Counted from the stretch's first letter, positions 1 through 5,292 are shown. The stretch is DNA of 8,189 nt from an uncultured bacterium (GCA_938022485.1 CALIEE010000131.1:1-8189); one strand, 5' to 3'. A program made the numbers and translations. Notes: a model not told the origin generated them from the sequence alone.

Positions 1-1
1 G

Positions 2-64
2 AACAGGCTCAGCATTGAGCATCAAAAGCAACTTCGTAACGATATTTTTCAAGAAATAGCCTAG
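2..64 (+). CDS. C-terminal tail of an unidentified upstream gene (partial)
   Basis: One plus-strand frame is open from the window edge to a TAG at 62-64 and encodes 20 residues, reading Asn-Arg-Leu-Ser at the start and Phe-Gln-Glu-Ile-Ala at the end. The composition suits a C-terminal amphipathic helix. The stop lies about 20 bases before the GTG of the next gene, as expected inside an operon. Another frame is also open to a stop at 57-59, so the assignment is weak. No function can be given from so short a piece. Confidence 0.35.
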   Translation, partial: NRLSIEHQKQLRNDIFQEIA

Positions 65-83
65 CTAGGCCGGAGAATAGACT

Positions 84-890
84 GTGCAATATAAAAGTGT
101 CCTTTTAGCAACCTTAGTAGCCTTCGGCCTCGGCTACTACACTAGAGCCGGATCTTTTGATTTTTCATTCTTAAAACCCAGTGCAGTTAAACAAGATGAA
201 ATGATCGGAATTGAAACTAAGGTTGATATTATTGCGGAAAGGCTTGTAAGCCTCGAAGAAGAATTGCGAGCAGAAGAAGCTAGCGCTAAGAAACAAACTC
301 CTAAAAAAATCAAAGATAGCGAAGCTTTAAAAAATGTAGTTTGGGAGGCTGGAACTTCCCATGTCGACGATCCTTTCTTTGGACATAGCAAATCGGAAGT
401 AGTTGTTATGGCTTTTGTTGACTACCTCTCGGAGTCTAGCAGAGGTTTCTTTGTAGACACCTTCAAGAACATTCGCTCTAACTATATCGACACTAGAAAA
501 ATAAAGTTTATAGTACGAGACTTCACTGTGGTTGATGAGGTTCGTTCACTGGCAGCAGCCAAAGCAAGCCATTGTGCTGGAGAGCAAGGCCTTTACAAAG
601 AAATGAGCCAACATCTAATGCTACTCATGGATAAAAGCAAAGATATAGCAGGGTATGGAAGAGAGATGGCTGGACTGGACAGTTCTACTTTTGATTCTTG
701 CCTGGCCAGTCGGCGCTACAATAGCGAAGCCCAGTTTGACAGAGAAGAAGGAGAGAAACTGGGTGCTGTTGGCACCCCTTCTTTTTTCATAGGAAGAAAG
801 CAGCAGGGTGACAGCTACCAAGGCTACATATTGAGAGGTGCTCAGCCCTACAAAGTATTTGCCAATTTACTAGAACGACTGGTTAACTAG
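84..890 (+). CDS. Membrane-anchored DsbA-like thioredoxin-fold protein lacking the CXXC motif
   Basis: The protein has 268 residues. The GTG start is supported by GGAG at 72-75. Residues 5-19 form a hydrophobic signal anchor, so the rest probably faces the periplasm or cell exterior. Residues 38-75 are charged and probably coiled coil. From about residue 85 to the end it matches the DsbA/thioredoxin_4 pattern: a Phe-Val-Asp-Tyr strand end at 111-114, a helical insert with Cys-Ala-Gly-Glu-Gln-Gly at 164-169, Phe-Asp-Ser-Cys-Leu-Ala-Ser at 203-209, and the cis-proline loop Gly-Thr-Pro-Ser-Phe-Phe at 230-235. Where the family has Cys-Pro-Phe/Tyr-Cys this protein reads Ser116-Glu-Ser-Ser119, so it cannot do normal dithiol oxidation. 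Cys164 and Cys206 remain, at positions often cysteine in this family. A binding or chaperone-like role, or a Cys164-Cys206 structural disulfide, is inference. Fold confidence is high; function is unknown. Confidence 0.85.
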   Translation: MQYKSVLLATLVAFGLGYYTRAGSFDFSFLKPSAVKQDEMIGIETKVDIIAERLVSLEEELRAEEASAKKQTPKKIKDSEALKNVVWEAGTSHVDDPFFGHSKSEVVVMAFVDYLSESSRGFFVDTFKNIRSNYIDTRKIKFIVRDFTVVDEVRSLAAAKASHCAGEQGLYKEMSQHLMLLMDKSKDIAGYGREMAGLDSSTFDSCLASRRYNSEAQFDREEGEKLGAVGTPSFFIGRKQQGDSYQGYILRGAQPYKVFANLLERLVN

Positions 891-901
891 GGTCTTTAAG
901 T

Positions 902-926
902 GATAGAGGCACCTACCGGCCCTATC
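902..926 (+). terminator. Possible hairpin after the DsbA-like gene
   Basis: GATAG (902-906), a bulged A, then GGC (908-910) can pair with GCC (919-921) and CTATC (922-926) around an eight-base loop. It sits 12 bases after the stop of the upstream gene. No T-run follows directly; the next T-rich stretch begins about 30 bases later. It may attenuate or stabilise transcripts rather than terminate them. Confidence 0.3.
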
Positions 927-965
927 CAGTGTAATTAAGTCTAAATTTAAAAAGATTTTATTAAA

Positions 966-1637
966 GTGTCTGATCTTACAGTTCTTATCGTTGACGATGA
1001 CGAATCTTTTCGGAGACTAGTTCAAATCCGACTCCAGGATTGGCGTCCTGATATTTTCATCACCACGGCCGGAACTCTTGCCGAAGCAGGCAGTAAGCTT
1101 GATAGCTCAAATTTTGGCCTAGTTATCCTGGACCAACATCTACCTGATGGAATAAGTTCTGATTTCAACCACCCTGGACTAGCGAAAGCCACTGTATTAG
1201 CAGTTAGTTCAGATGAAGCTCCTGACATCCCAGCAAAAGCAGTTAAGTCTGGAGCACAGCACTTCCTAGGAAAGAGGCAAATTAGTGACGCATTACTAAT
1301 TCCACTTATTGAAGCCATGCTCGAGCGAAAAGAACTCGAAAAACAGGTAATTGCCGCGAAGATTCAAGAGTCAAAAATGGACTCAATACAAAGACTGCTT
1401 ACCACTCTAAAACATGAGATCAATAACCCTCTTGGTGCAGTGCTGGGAGGAACTTATTTAATTAAGTCCTCTGGATCATTGGATGAAGATCAGAAGAAAG
1501 CTCTAGACTTAATCGATGAAAGTGGAAATAGAATTAAACATGTTCTTAGACAGCTCTGCGATGCAGCTGACCTGGAAGCTGTAGACAAAGCCTCAGAAGA
1601 AGTTTTTCAAATTCCAGGGGATAAACGTTGGGACTAG
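966..1637 (+). CDS. Response-regulator receiver domain fused to a HisKA-like dimerisation segment, no ATPase domain
   Basis: The protein has 223 residues from a GTG start; no strong ribosome binding site is visible. Residues 4-118 form a receiver (REC) domain with the acidic triad Asp10-Asp11-Asp12, the phosphoacceptor Asp56 in Leu-Asp-Gln-His-Leu-Pro-Asp-Gly, the switch Ser81/Ser82 and the conserved Lys103. Residues 119-140 are a charged helix. Residues 141-200 resemble a histidine-kinase dimerisation/phosphotransfer domain, with an H-box Leu-Lys-His150-Glu-Ile-Asn-Asn-Pro-Leu and a second helix near 173-198. The protein then ends, with no N, G1, F or G2 boxes of a HATPase domain. It cannot autophosphorylate with ATP. 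It might be a phosphorelay intermediate (Asp56 to His150), a dimeric regulator, or a truncated hybrid kinase. Its last 10 bases overlap the alkyltransferase gene, which implies cotranscription and possible translational coupling. Confidence 0.88.
   Translation: MSDLTVLIVDDDESFRRLVQIRLQDWRPDIFITTAGTLAEAGSKLDSSNFGLVILDQHLPDGISSDFNHPGLAKATVLAVSSDEAPDIPAKAVKSGAQHFLGKRQISDALLIPLIEAMLERKELEKQVIAAKIQESKMDSIQRLLTTLKHEINNPLGAVLGGTYLIKSSGSLDEDQKKALDLIDESGNRIKHVLRQLCDAADLEAVDKASEEVFQIPGDKRWD
1616..1630 (+). promoter_or_regulatory. Ribosome binding site and TTG start of the alkyltransferase
   Basis: AGGGG at 1616-1620 lies seven bases before a TTG at 1628, inside the end of the upstream reading frame. 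This supports the non-ATG start. It places initiation before the upstream stop, so translation of the two genes is likely coupled. Confidence 0.6.
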
Positions 1638-2131
1638 GAGTAAATCATAAATCTTCTTTCAACCCGATAAACACGCCACTTGGAGTTTTCCAACTTGAGA
1701 TTGGCCCAAAAGGAGTTAGAAGCTTCTGGCCAAAAGATGGCCAAAAAGATCCTTTTAATCCTCAAGGGTTGGTTAATAATCCTGAGATTTCCGAAGTAAA
1801 GTCAGCACTAGGGGCTTTCTTTTCAGGAGATCTTCATGCCCTAAATTCCATTACAGTCGACCCAAAGGGCAGCGATTTTCAGAATTTAACGTGGAAAGCT
1901 CTTCGAAAAATTCCGCCAGGAACAACCTTTAGTTACTCAAAGCTTGCTGAACAAATAAATAAGCCTGGGTCCTTTCGAGCAGTAGCTAGAGCTTGCGCAA
2001 GCAACCCTGTCGCACTTTTTATCCCCTGCCATCGGGTGATCGCTAAAGATGGCTCCCTCTCAGGTTTCAGAGCAGGCATTGAGATGAAAAGAAAGCTCTT
2101 AGAACTTGAGGGCTACGCTAACTTTCGTTAA
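1628..2131 (+). CDS. ogt: Methylated-DNA--protein-cysteine S-methyltransferase (O6-alkylguanine-DNA alkyltransferase)
   Basis: The protein has 167 residues, normal for the Ogt/MGMT family. It repairs O6-alkylguanine and O4-alkylthymine in DNA by irreversible transfer of the alkyl group to a cysteine. The active site Ile-Pro-Cys134-His-Arg-Val (132-137) is intact. Upstream is the DNA-binding region with Tyr103 in Phe-Ser-Tyr-Ser-Lys-Leu-Ala, and Arg117-Ala-Val-Ala-Arg-Ala, where Arg117 matches the human arginine finger Arg128. Asn126-Pro follows in the Asn-Pro-Val-hydrophobic-Ile-Pro-Cys run. Residues 1-75 are the variable N-terminal domain, including Asn-Thr-Pro-Leu-Gly (15-19). There is no Ada-type N-terminal phosphotriester or AraC domain, so this is the stand-alone type; the symbol is by family and could equally be called MGMT-like. 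It is tightly coupled to the receiver/HisKA gene upstream, an unusual partner. Confidence 0.94.
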   Translation: MGLGVNHKSSFNPINTPLGVFQLEIGPKGVRSFWPKDGQKDPFNPQGLVNNPEISEVKSALGAFFSGDLHALNSITVDPKGSDFQNLTWKALRKIPPGTTFSYSKLAEQINKPGSFRAVARACASNPVALFIPCHRVIAKDGSLSGFRAGIEMKRKLLELEGYANFR

Positions 2132-2159
2132 TACTTTCCAGCTAGACAACTATTTTCGT

Positions 2160-2181
2160 CTTCTCTGAAGAATCAGAAAAG
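2160..2181. terminator. Weak hairpin after the alkyltransferase gene
   Basis: CTT-C-TCTGA (2160-2168) can pair with TCAGA-A-AAG (2173-2181) around an AGAA loop, with one C·A mismatch. It lies 28 bases after the ogt stop and between convergent genes, where a terminator is expected. There is no clean T-run on either strand. Confidence 0.3.
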
Positions 2182-2208
2182 GAAGTGGTTCATATTTAGA
2201 ATAAACTT

Positions 2209-2230
2209 CCCCTGCCCACTCAGGCAGAGG
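2209..2230 (-). terminator. Candidate terminator of the RRM-S18 gene
   Basis: CC-C-CTGCC (2209-2216) pairs with GGCAG-A-GG (2223-2230), one mismatch, six-base loop. Read on the minus strand it comes 50 bases after the stop of the RRM-S18 gene and is followed by AAGTTTATTCT, a weak U-rich stretch. This is consistent with a weak Rho-independent terminator. Confidence 0.4.
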
Positions 2231-2279
2231 AACATTGATTTCAGCCGATACCGGATTCAAAGAAGCCGGAGCCTATCCT

Positions 2280-2870
2280 CTAGCTACGAACATAGGGAAG
2301 AAGAGCCAAATGCTGCGCTCTCTTAATGGCCCTTGCTACGATTCGTTGGTTAGCAGAGCTAAGACCTGTCATTCTTCGTGGAAGAATTCTTCCTCTTTCA
2401 CTCATGTAACGCGCCAAGATTTTTGGATCCTTGTAGTCAATGAACAAGGTCTCATCCAATTGAAAAGGATCTTTCTTTTTTGTTTTTCTAATTCCTAGGT
2501 CAAGGGGCTGGGCTCTGAAGTAACCAGTAGGTCCACCTGAACTTTCTCGGCTTCCATAGGAAGAACCTTGGTTACGGTCTGAACTAGTTCGTGGTCCACC
2601 CGGAGCACCACGGCCTTCTCGGCTTCGGTTGCTGCGGTCTTCACTAACTTTGATTTCACGTCCTTCCCAGACTTTGCCGTTAAGCTCGGCAATAGCTTTC
2701 TCAGCATCTTCAGCAGAAGACAATTCTACAAAACCAAATCCCCTCGAACGTCCGCCATGACCTTCAGTCATAACCTTAGCGGACACTACGGTTCCGACAG
2801 TTCCAAAATATTCTTTAAGCTGCTCGTCAGTTACGGAAAAACTGAAGTTTCCGACAAATACTTTTGCCAT
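2280..2870 (-). CDS. rpsR: RRM RNA-binding domain fused to ribosomal protein bS18
   Basis: The protein has 196 residues. The ATG at 2870 is preceded by AAGGA at eight-base spacing. Residues 2-78 are a complete RRM: RNP2 Val-Phe-Val-Gly-Asn-Phe (4-9), RNP1 Arg-Gly-Phe-Gly-Phe-Val-Glu-Leu (43-50), and the Val-Trp-Glu-Gly-Arg-Glu-Ile-Lys-Val end strand (67-75), close to bacterial/cyanobacterial Rbp proteins. Residues 79-116 are a Gly/Arg/Ser-rich linker. Residues 117-196 are bS18: Tyr-Phe-Arg near 117, Ile-Asp-Tyr-Lys-Asp (144-148), Ser-Glu-Arg-Gly-Arg-Ile-Leu-Pro-Arg-Arg (157-166), Thr-Gly (168-169), Gln-Arg-x-Val-Ala-Arg-Ala-Ile-Lys-Arg-Ala (175-185) and the terminal Leu-Leu-Pro-Tyr-Val (190-194). 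There are no cysteines, so it is the zinc-free S18 type. The frame is continuous, and I see no internal Met or ribosome binding site that would start a separate S18. bS18 normally pairs with bS6 on the 30S platform and is about 75 residues. Neither rpsF, ssb nor rplI is adjacent. The symbol applies to the C-terminal domain. Confidence 0.93.
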   Translation of the reverse strand: MAKVFVGNFSFSVTDEQLKEYFGTVGTVVSAKVMTEGHGGRSRGFGFVELSSAEDAEKAIAELNGKVWEGREIKVSEDRSNRSREGRGAPGGPRTSSDRNQGSSYGSRESSGGPTGYFRAQPLDLGIRKTKKKDPFQLDETLFIDYKDPKILARYMSERGRILPRRMTGLSSANQRIVARAIKRAQHLALLPYVRS

Positions 2871-3003
2871 GGTAAGATTCCTTTACAAATCGCGATCACG
2901 TGGATGACAAACCAACCACTTTGCGCCACCTCGACCACTTCTGGGCCTGATGACGGACTCCTAAATTAGGCCGTTTTCTAGCCCGAAACTGAAATAAACA
3001 CAA

Positions 3004-3019
3004 CTATACCTTGGTATAG
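3004..3019. promoter_or_regulatory. Inverted repeat in the leader of the RRM-S18 gene, possible operator
   Basis: CTATACC (3004-3010) and GGTATAG (3013-3019) are perfect 7-base arms separated by TT. It lies about 135 bases upstream of the minus-strand RRM-S18 start. On the minus strand the right half reads TATAGT, a fair -10 hexamer with a weak CCTTGT about 16 bases before it. A repressor site overlapping the promoter is a reasonable inference; the protein is unknown. Confidence 0.4.
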
Positions 3020-3073
3020 GTCGAACAAGGCCCATGTCCACGATTAAGAGCCAAAAACCATAGAATGGCACAC

Positions 3074-3093
3074 CTAAAATAGCAGTATTTTAG
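3074..3093. repeat. Perfect AT-rich inverted repeat CTAAAATA-GCAG-TATTTTAG
   Basis: The 8-base arms at 3074-3081 and 3086-3093 are perfectly complementary around a four-base spacer. It lies between the small helical-protein gene and the RRM-S18 gene, both on the minus strand. It could be a weak terminator for the former or a protein-binding site for the latter. The stem has only two G-C pairs, which makes an operator about as likely as an RNA hairpin. Confidence 0.4.
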
Positions 3094-3151
3094 AACTTTG
3101 TTGTCGAGGCGAAATGAGCCGTATTAAAAATAAGACGCAGCGAGGAGCCTG

Positions 3152-3475
3152 CTATCGCAATAAGCTCAGGCGTTCTTGAAGCATATCCGGGTCAGACTCA
3201 TAGGTCTTAAGAGTTCCCTGCAAAGCAATTGGATCTAGGTCCAGATGCTGAGCAACCCAAGCAAAACTGAAGGCTCTTTTTGGGGTTAACGTTCCGAATA
3301 GCCACTGTCTAGCACTTCTAACGACATGTCTATCACACTGAGCCGATCCAAAAGCGTCGCAAATAGCTCTAGCGAGCACTGCAGCAAGTAAATTTCTCTC
3401 TGGCTTAACTTCTCTCGTTGCCAGGGAACCTTCTTCTTCTTGCGAATTACCTGGATTAACTCTTGCTAGCGACAT
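3152..3475 (-). CDS. Conserved-looking small helical protein of unknown function
   Basis: I chose the internal ATG at 3475, giving 107 residues. The frame extends upstream to 3625, but the extra 50 residues are rich in Phe, Gly and Cys and look non-coding. GAGGG lies just upstream of the internal ATG, although its spacing is short. After a Glu-rich patch, the body reads Arg-Asn-Leu-Leu-Ala-Ala-Val-Leu-Ala-Arg-Ala-Ile, then Arg-Gln-Trp-Leu-Phe, then Phe-Ser-Phe-Ala-Trp-Val and a Leu-Asp-Leu-Asp-Pro end helix. I recall this general pattern from uncharacterised short bacterial proteins, but can name no family or function. It runs in the same direction as the RRM-S18 gene downstream, about 280 bases away, so it probably has a separate promoter. 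Confidence 0.6.
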   Translation of the reverse strand: MSLARVNPGNSQEEEGSLATREVKPERNLLAAVLARAICDAFGSAQCDRHVVRSARQWLFGTLTPKRAFSFAWVAQHLDLDPIALQGTLKTYESDPDMLQERLSLLR

Positions 3476-3902
3476 AGACCCTCGGAACAAAAAACAGCCT
3501 GAATACAAGCTACGACATTTTCCCCTACTGCCAACTTCCTGCTCGAAAACCTTTTTGAACAAAAAAGCTCCGAATCCCCAAAAAGGGTTCCCCACAGTAA
3601 GACTGACAGCAACTAAACTACTCAACTACAAAACCTAGGACTTCAGACTTCGAAATCTTTGGAAATTTCAGTCTCCATGTTATCAACAAGCTAAGTCGAT
3701 AAAATCTTTGAAGACATAACGCCCTGCTTGAAAAATAATGTTCTCTCAAACCACAACAGATTCGTTCTGTTGTTTAAGCGTGTTAAAGCATTACTGGCTA
3801 AACCTTTTTAAGTCAAGGACAAAACTGTGGGCAATATGTTAAGAAGACAATCTTTTTGAGAAAAAATACGGAAGTAGCCTGAGTGATTGGAACAGCATTT
3901 TA
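3476..3902. other. 427-base stretch without a supported gene
   Basis: The left part is the likely leader of the minus-strand helical-protein gene. The centre holds an 8-bp hairpin (3753-3773). The right part is the leader of the plus-strand small membrane protein. A GAAATTTC palindrome sits at 3662-3669 and is probably chance. No tRNA, CRISPR or IS feature is visible. Confidence 0.5.
3753..3773. terminator. Strong hairpin with terminator-like shape
   Basis: ACAACAGA (3753-3760) and TCTGTTGT (3766-3773) form a perfect 8-bp stem around TTCGT, which contains the stable UUCG sequence. On the plus strand it is followed by TTAAGCG, so the T-tract is short. No plus-strand gene ends nearby. It could end an unannotated plus-strand small RNA or lie in the leader of the minus-strand gene. 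Confidence 0.45.
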
Positions 3903-4106
3903 ATGAAAAATAATTCTATCTACCTGATCTCCTGGAGCATATTTATTGGTCTCAGTTTCAAGCTTTGGCTAACAGCCAATGAACATGGCTTGTGGCGCGA
4001 GTTCTGGGTTAGCTGGTTTGTACTTGTTGTTGCAGTGATTGCTGTTCCCAACCTGCTGCGACCAAAGACTACTAGCAGCAGAATTAAAACTGACCATAGT
4101 AAATAA
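3903..4106 (+). CDS. Small predicted membrane protein, two transmembrane helices
   Basis: The frame has 67 residues from an ATG, with a GGAA element at 3889-3892 slightly far upstream. Two hydrophobic segments, about residues 6-23 and 33-52, are joined by a short loop containing Asn-Glu-His-Gly. The tail is basic (Arg-Pro-Lys to Ser-Lys), which would favour a cytoplasmic C-terminus. I do not recognise the family. The opposite strand is open over nearly the same bases (3920-4117), but its translation has no ordered pattern, so this strand is preferred. A 7-base inverted repeat (4053-4059 with 4075-4081) lies within its 3' end. It could also be non-coding. Confidence 0.45.
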   Translation: MKNNSIYLISWSIFIGLSFKLWLTANEHGLWREFWVSWFVLVVAVIAVPNLLRPKTTSSRIKTDHSK

Positions 4107-4132
4107 ATAGTGCCCAATCGCTAGAGTAGTTT

Positions 4133-4573
4133 TCACTTAGTAAGAAAAACACTCTCCCCTGGCCTACCTTTATCAATCCTGATCGAGTGCTTGGGAAAAA
4201 CCAGAATGACTGTCGGTCCCTCTGGATTATTAAATCCTTTAGTTCCCCAGTTAATTGCGAGATTATCGAGCGTTACTGAATTAGCATTTAGCTCCTTTAA
4301 TCTTTCAGCTGAGAGCTCCTGAGAATTTCCAAATGCAACAACAGTTACACTATTAATCTCGCCATTATGTTTGGTGAATCTGCAACGAACAGTCCCCTCC
4401 CCAGCAACCCCATCAGACCAATACTCTATAAGGATGGAGCCATCGCCAAGATTTTCAGTAGACTTCTCTAATGACAGCTTTGCTAGCTGGGAGGCAAAAG
4501 ACCATTCTGGAAAAAAGAGAAATAGAAAAATTAAAAAAATTAAAAATATTCTCAGAGGCCTATTCAGTGACAT
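4133..4573 (-). CDS. Secreted or periplasmic protein of unknown function
   Basis: The ATG at 4573 is chosen over the in-frame ATG at 4585 because GGAG sits six bases before it, while nothing suitable precedes 4585. The result is 146 residues. After Asn-Arg-Pro-Leu-Arg, residues 8-21 are almost all Ile, Leu and Phe, followed by Trp-Ser-Phe-Ala-Ser, a typical signal peptide with cleavage near residues 26-28. The mature part of about 120 residues looks mainly beta-strand, with alternating hydrophobic residues, one Cys, and a closing segment Thr-Val-Ile-Leu-Val-Phe-Pro-Lys-His-Ser-Ile-Arg-Ile. No domain is recognised. It is the last of three minus-strand genes but separated by about 165 bases, so an operon is uncertain. 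Confidence 0.7.
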   Translation of the reverse strand: MSLNRPLRIFLIFLIFLFLFFPEWSFASQLAKLSLEKSTENLGDGSILIEYWSDGVAGEGTVRCRFTKHNGEINSVTVVAFGNSQELSAERLKELNANSVTLDNLAINWGTKGFNNPEGPTVILVFPKHSIRIDKGRPGESVFLTK

Positions 4574-4683
4574 GGCAATCTCCATAAGTTTTTAACTAGT
4601 CCACCAAAATTCAAACTGCTTAGAGCTAACCAACAAAAACCGGAAAGTAAAAGCAATTAAAAGGAAACTTCGTTTACTGAAAA

Positions 4684-4733
4684 GGACAACCTACCCACGT
4701 GAAACATCATTTAAAACCGTGGGGCGGCTGTCC
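4684..4733. other. Long imperfect stem-loop downstream of an unknown minus-strand gene
   Basis: GGACA (4684-4688), CC (4690-4691) and CCCACG (4694-4699) can pair in order with TGTCC (4729-4733), GG (4726-4727) and CGTGGG (4718-4723), leaving a 1x1 and a 2x2 internal mismatch and an 18-base loop. It starts five bases beyond the stop of the 150-residue gene. No T-run follows on either strand, so it is either a degenerate terminator or a structured 3' element. Confidence 0.4.
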
Positions 4734-4738
4734 AGAGT

Positions 4739-5191
4739 TTAAAGACTCGAGACCAAGCTCACATTCTCATCAAACTCACTCCTTGCCATCACCTCAAAAG
4801 TGAAACTACCCCTGACCTTAGAAAAAGACCAAGTCTTCTCGGGCAGACTATCATCGCTCGGCAATACCTCAAGACATCCCTTCACCATACCTGCAAGCTC
4901 GTCAATGTGTCGCATGACAAACATTCGGTAGGCATAGGGCCAGTCTGAAAACTTAAGGCTGTCTTTTGCGTCATGCCCACCCAATATAGCGACTTTAATT
5001 TTAGCTAAGGCATCAATTCGGGTTTCACTGTTGGAAGACCAAATATCAATGAATCTTTGGTCAGAATCTGATAAGCCCAGATGCAAAGCGAAAATCACAG
5101 GTTCATCAGGAACAACGATAGTTCCAGGGAACTCGCTTTTCATCGCGATCATCACCGTCTCTCTAGTTGTTGGCAAACTTTCATTCATCAC
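4739..5191 (-). CDS. Unrecognised cytoplasmic protein
   Basis: The protein has 150 residues, and AAAGG lies eight bases before the ATG at 5191. The sequence is acidic, has no signal peptide or membrane segment, and mixes strands with helices. Notable pieces are Pro-Gly-Thr-Ile-Val-Val-Pro near residue 22, Ala-Leu-Ala-Lys-Ile-Lys-Val-Ala-Ile-Leu-Gly-Gly around 60-72, and Trp-Pro-Tyr-Ala-Tyr-Arg-Met-Phe-Val-Met-Arg-His near 84-95. I cannot match it to a family. Same direction as the secreted-protein gene downstream and the 168-residue gene upstream, but gaps of about 165 and 240 bases argue for independent transcription. Confidence 0.65.
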   Translation of the reverse strand: MMNESLPTTRETVMIAMKSEFPGTIVVPDEPVIFALHLGLSDSDQRFIDIWSSNSETRIDALAKIKVAILGGHDAKDSLKFSDWPYAYRMFVMRHIDELAGMVKGCLEVLPSDDSLPEKTWSFSKVRGSFTFEVMARSEFDENVSLVSSL

Positions 5192-5278
5192 TAAAACCTT
5201 TCTGTTGCGGGCAGAATTGCCTTTTCAACCAACGAAAATTTATTTCTACTCGTATGACAGGTTCAAAGGACTGAACAC

Positions 5279-5292
5279 TAGCTTTTAAGCTA
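5279..5292. repeat. Short inverted repeat TAGCTT-TT-AAGCTA
   Basis: Perfect 6-base arms separated by TT, about 90 bases upstream of the minus-strand 150-residue gene. Position suits an operator, but a short AT-rich repeat of this size can occur by chance. Confidence 0.25.

Noticed and set aside
2235..2498. Plus-strand 87-residue frame and a second minus-strand frame over 2495-2707
   Set aside because: Both overlap the RRM-S18 coding region, which has unmistakable family motifs. They are alternate-frame shadows.
3476..3625. Upstream extension of the small helical-protein gene to an ATG at 3625
   Set aside because: The extra 50 residues have an irregular, Phe/Gly/Cys-rich composition, and the internal ATG at 3475 has a GAGGG just before it.
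4053..4081. CTGCTGC/GCAGCAG inverted repeat as a terminator
   Set aside because: It lies inside the 3' end of a putative coding frame and has no T-run. It could arise from Leu-Leu and Ser codons.
3920..4117. Minus-strand 65-residue frame opposite the small membrane protein
   Set aside because: Its translation is Ser/Thr/Leu-rich without ordered segments. The plus-strand frame shows two clean transmembrane segments and a basic tail.
4574..4585. Earlier ATG of the secreted protein gene at 4585
   Set aside because: No ribosome binding site precedes it, while GGAG six bases before the ATG at 4573 fits well and gives a cleaner signal peptide.
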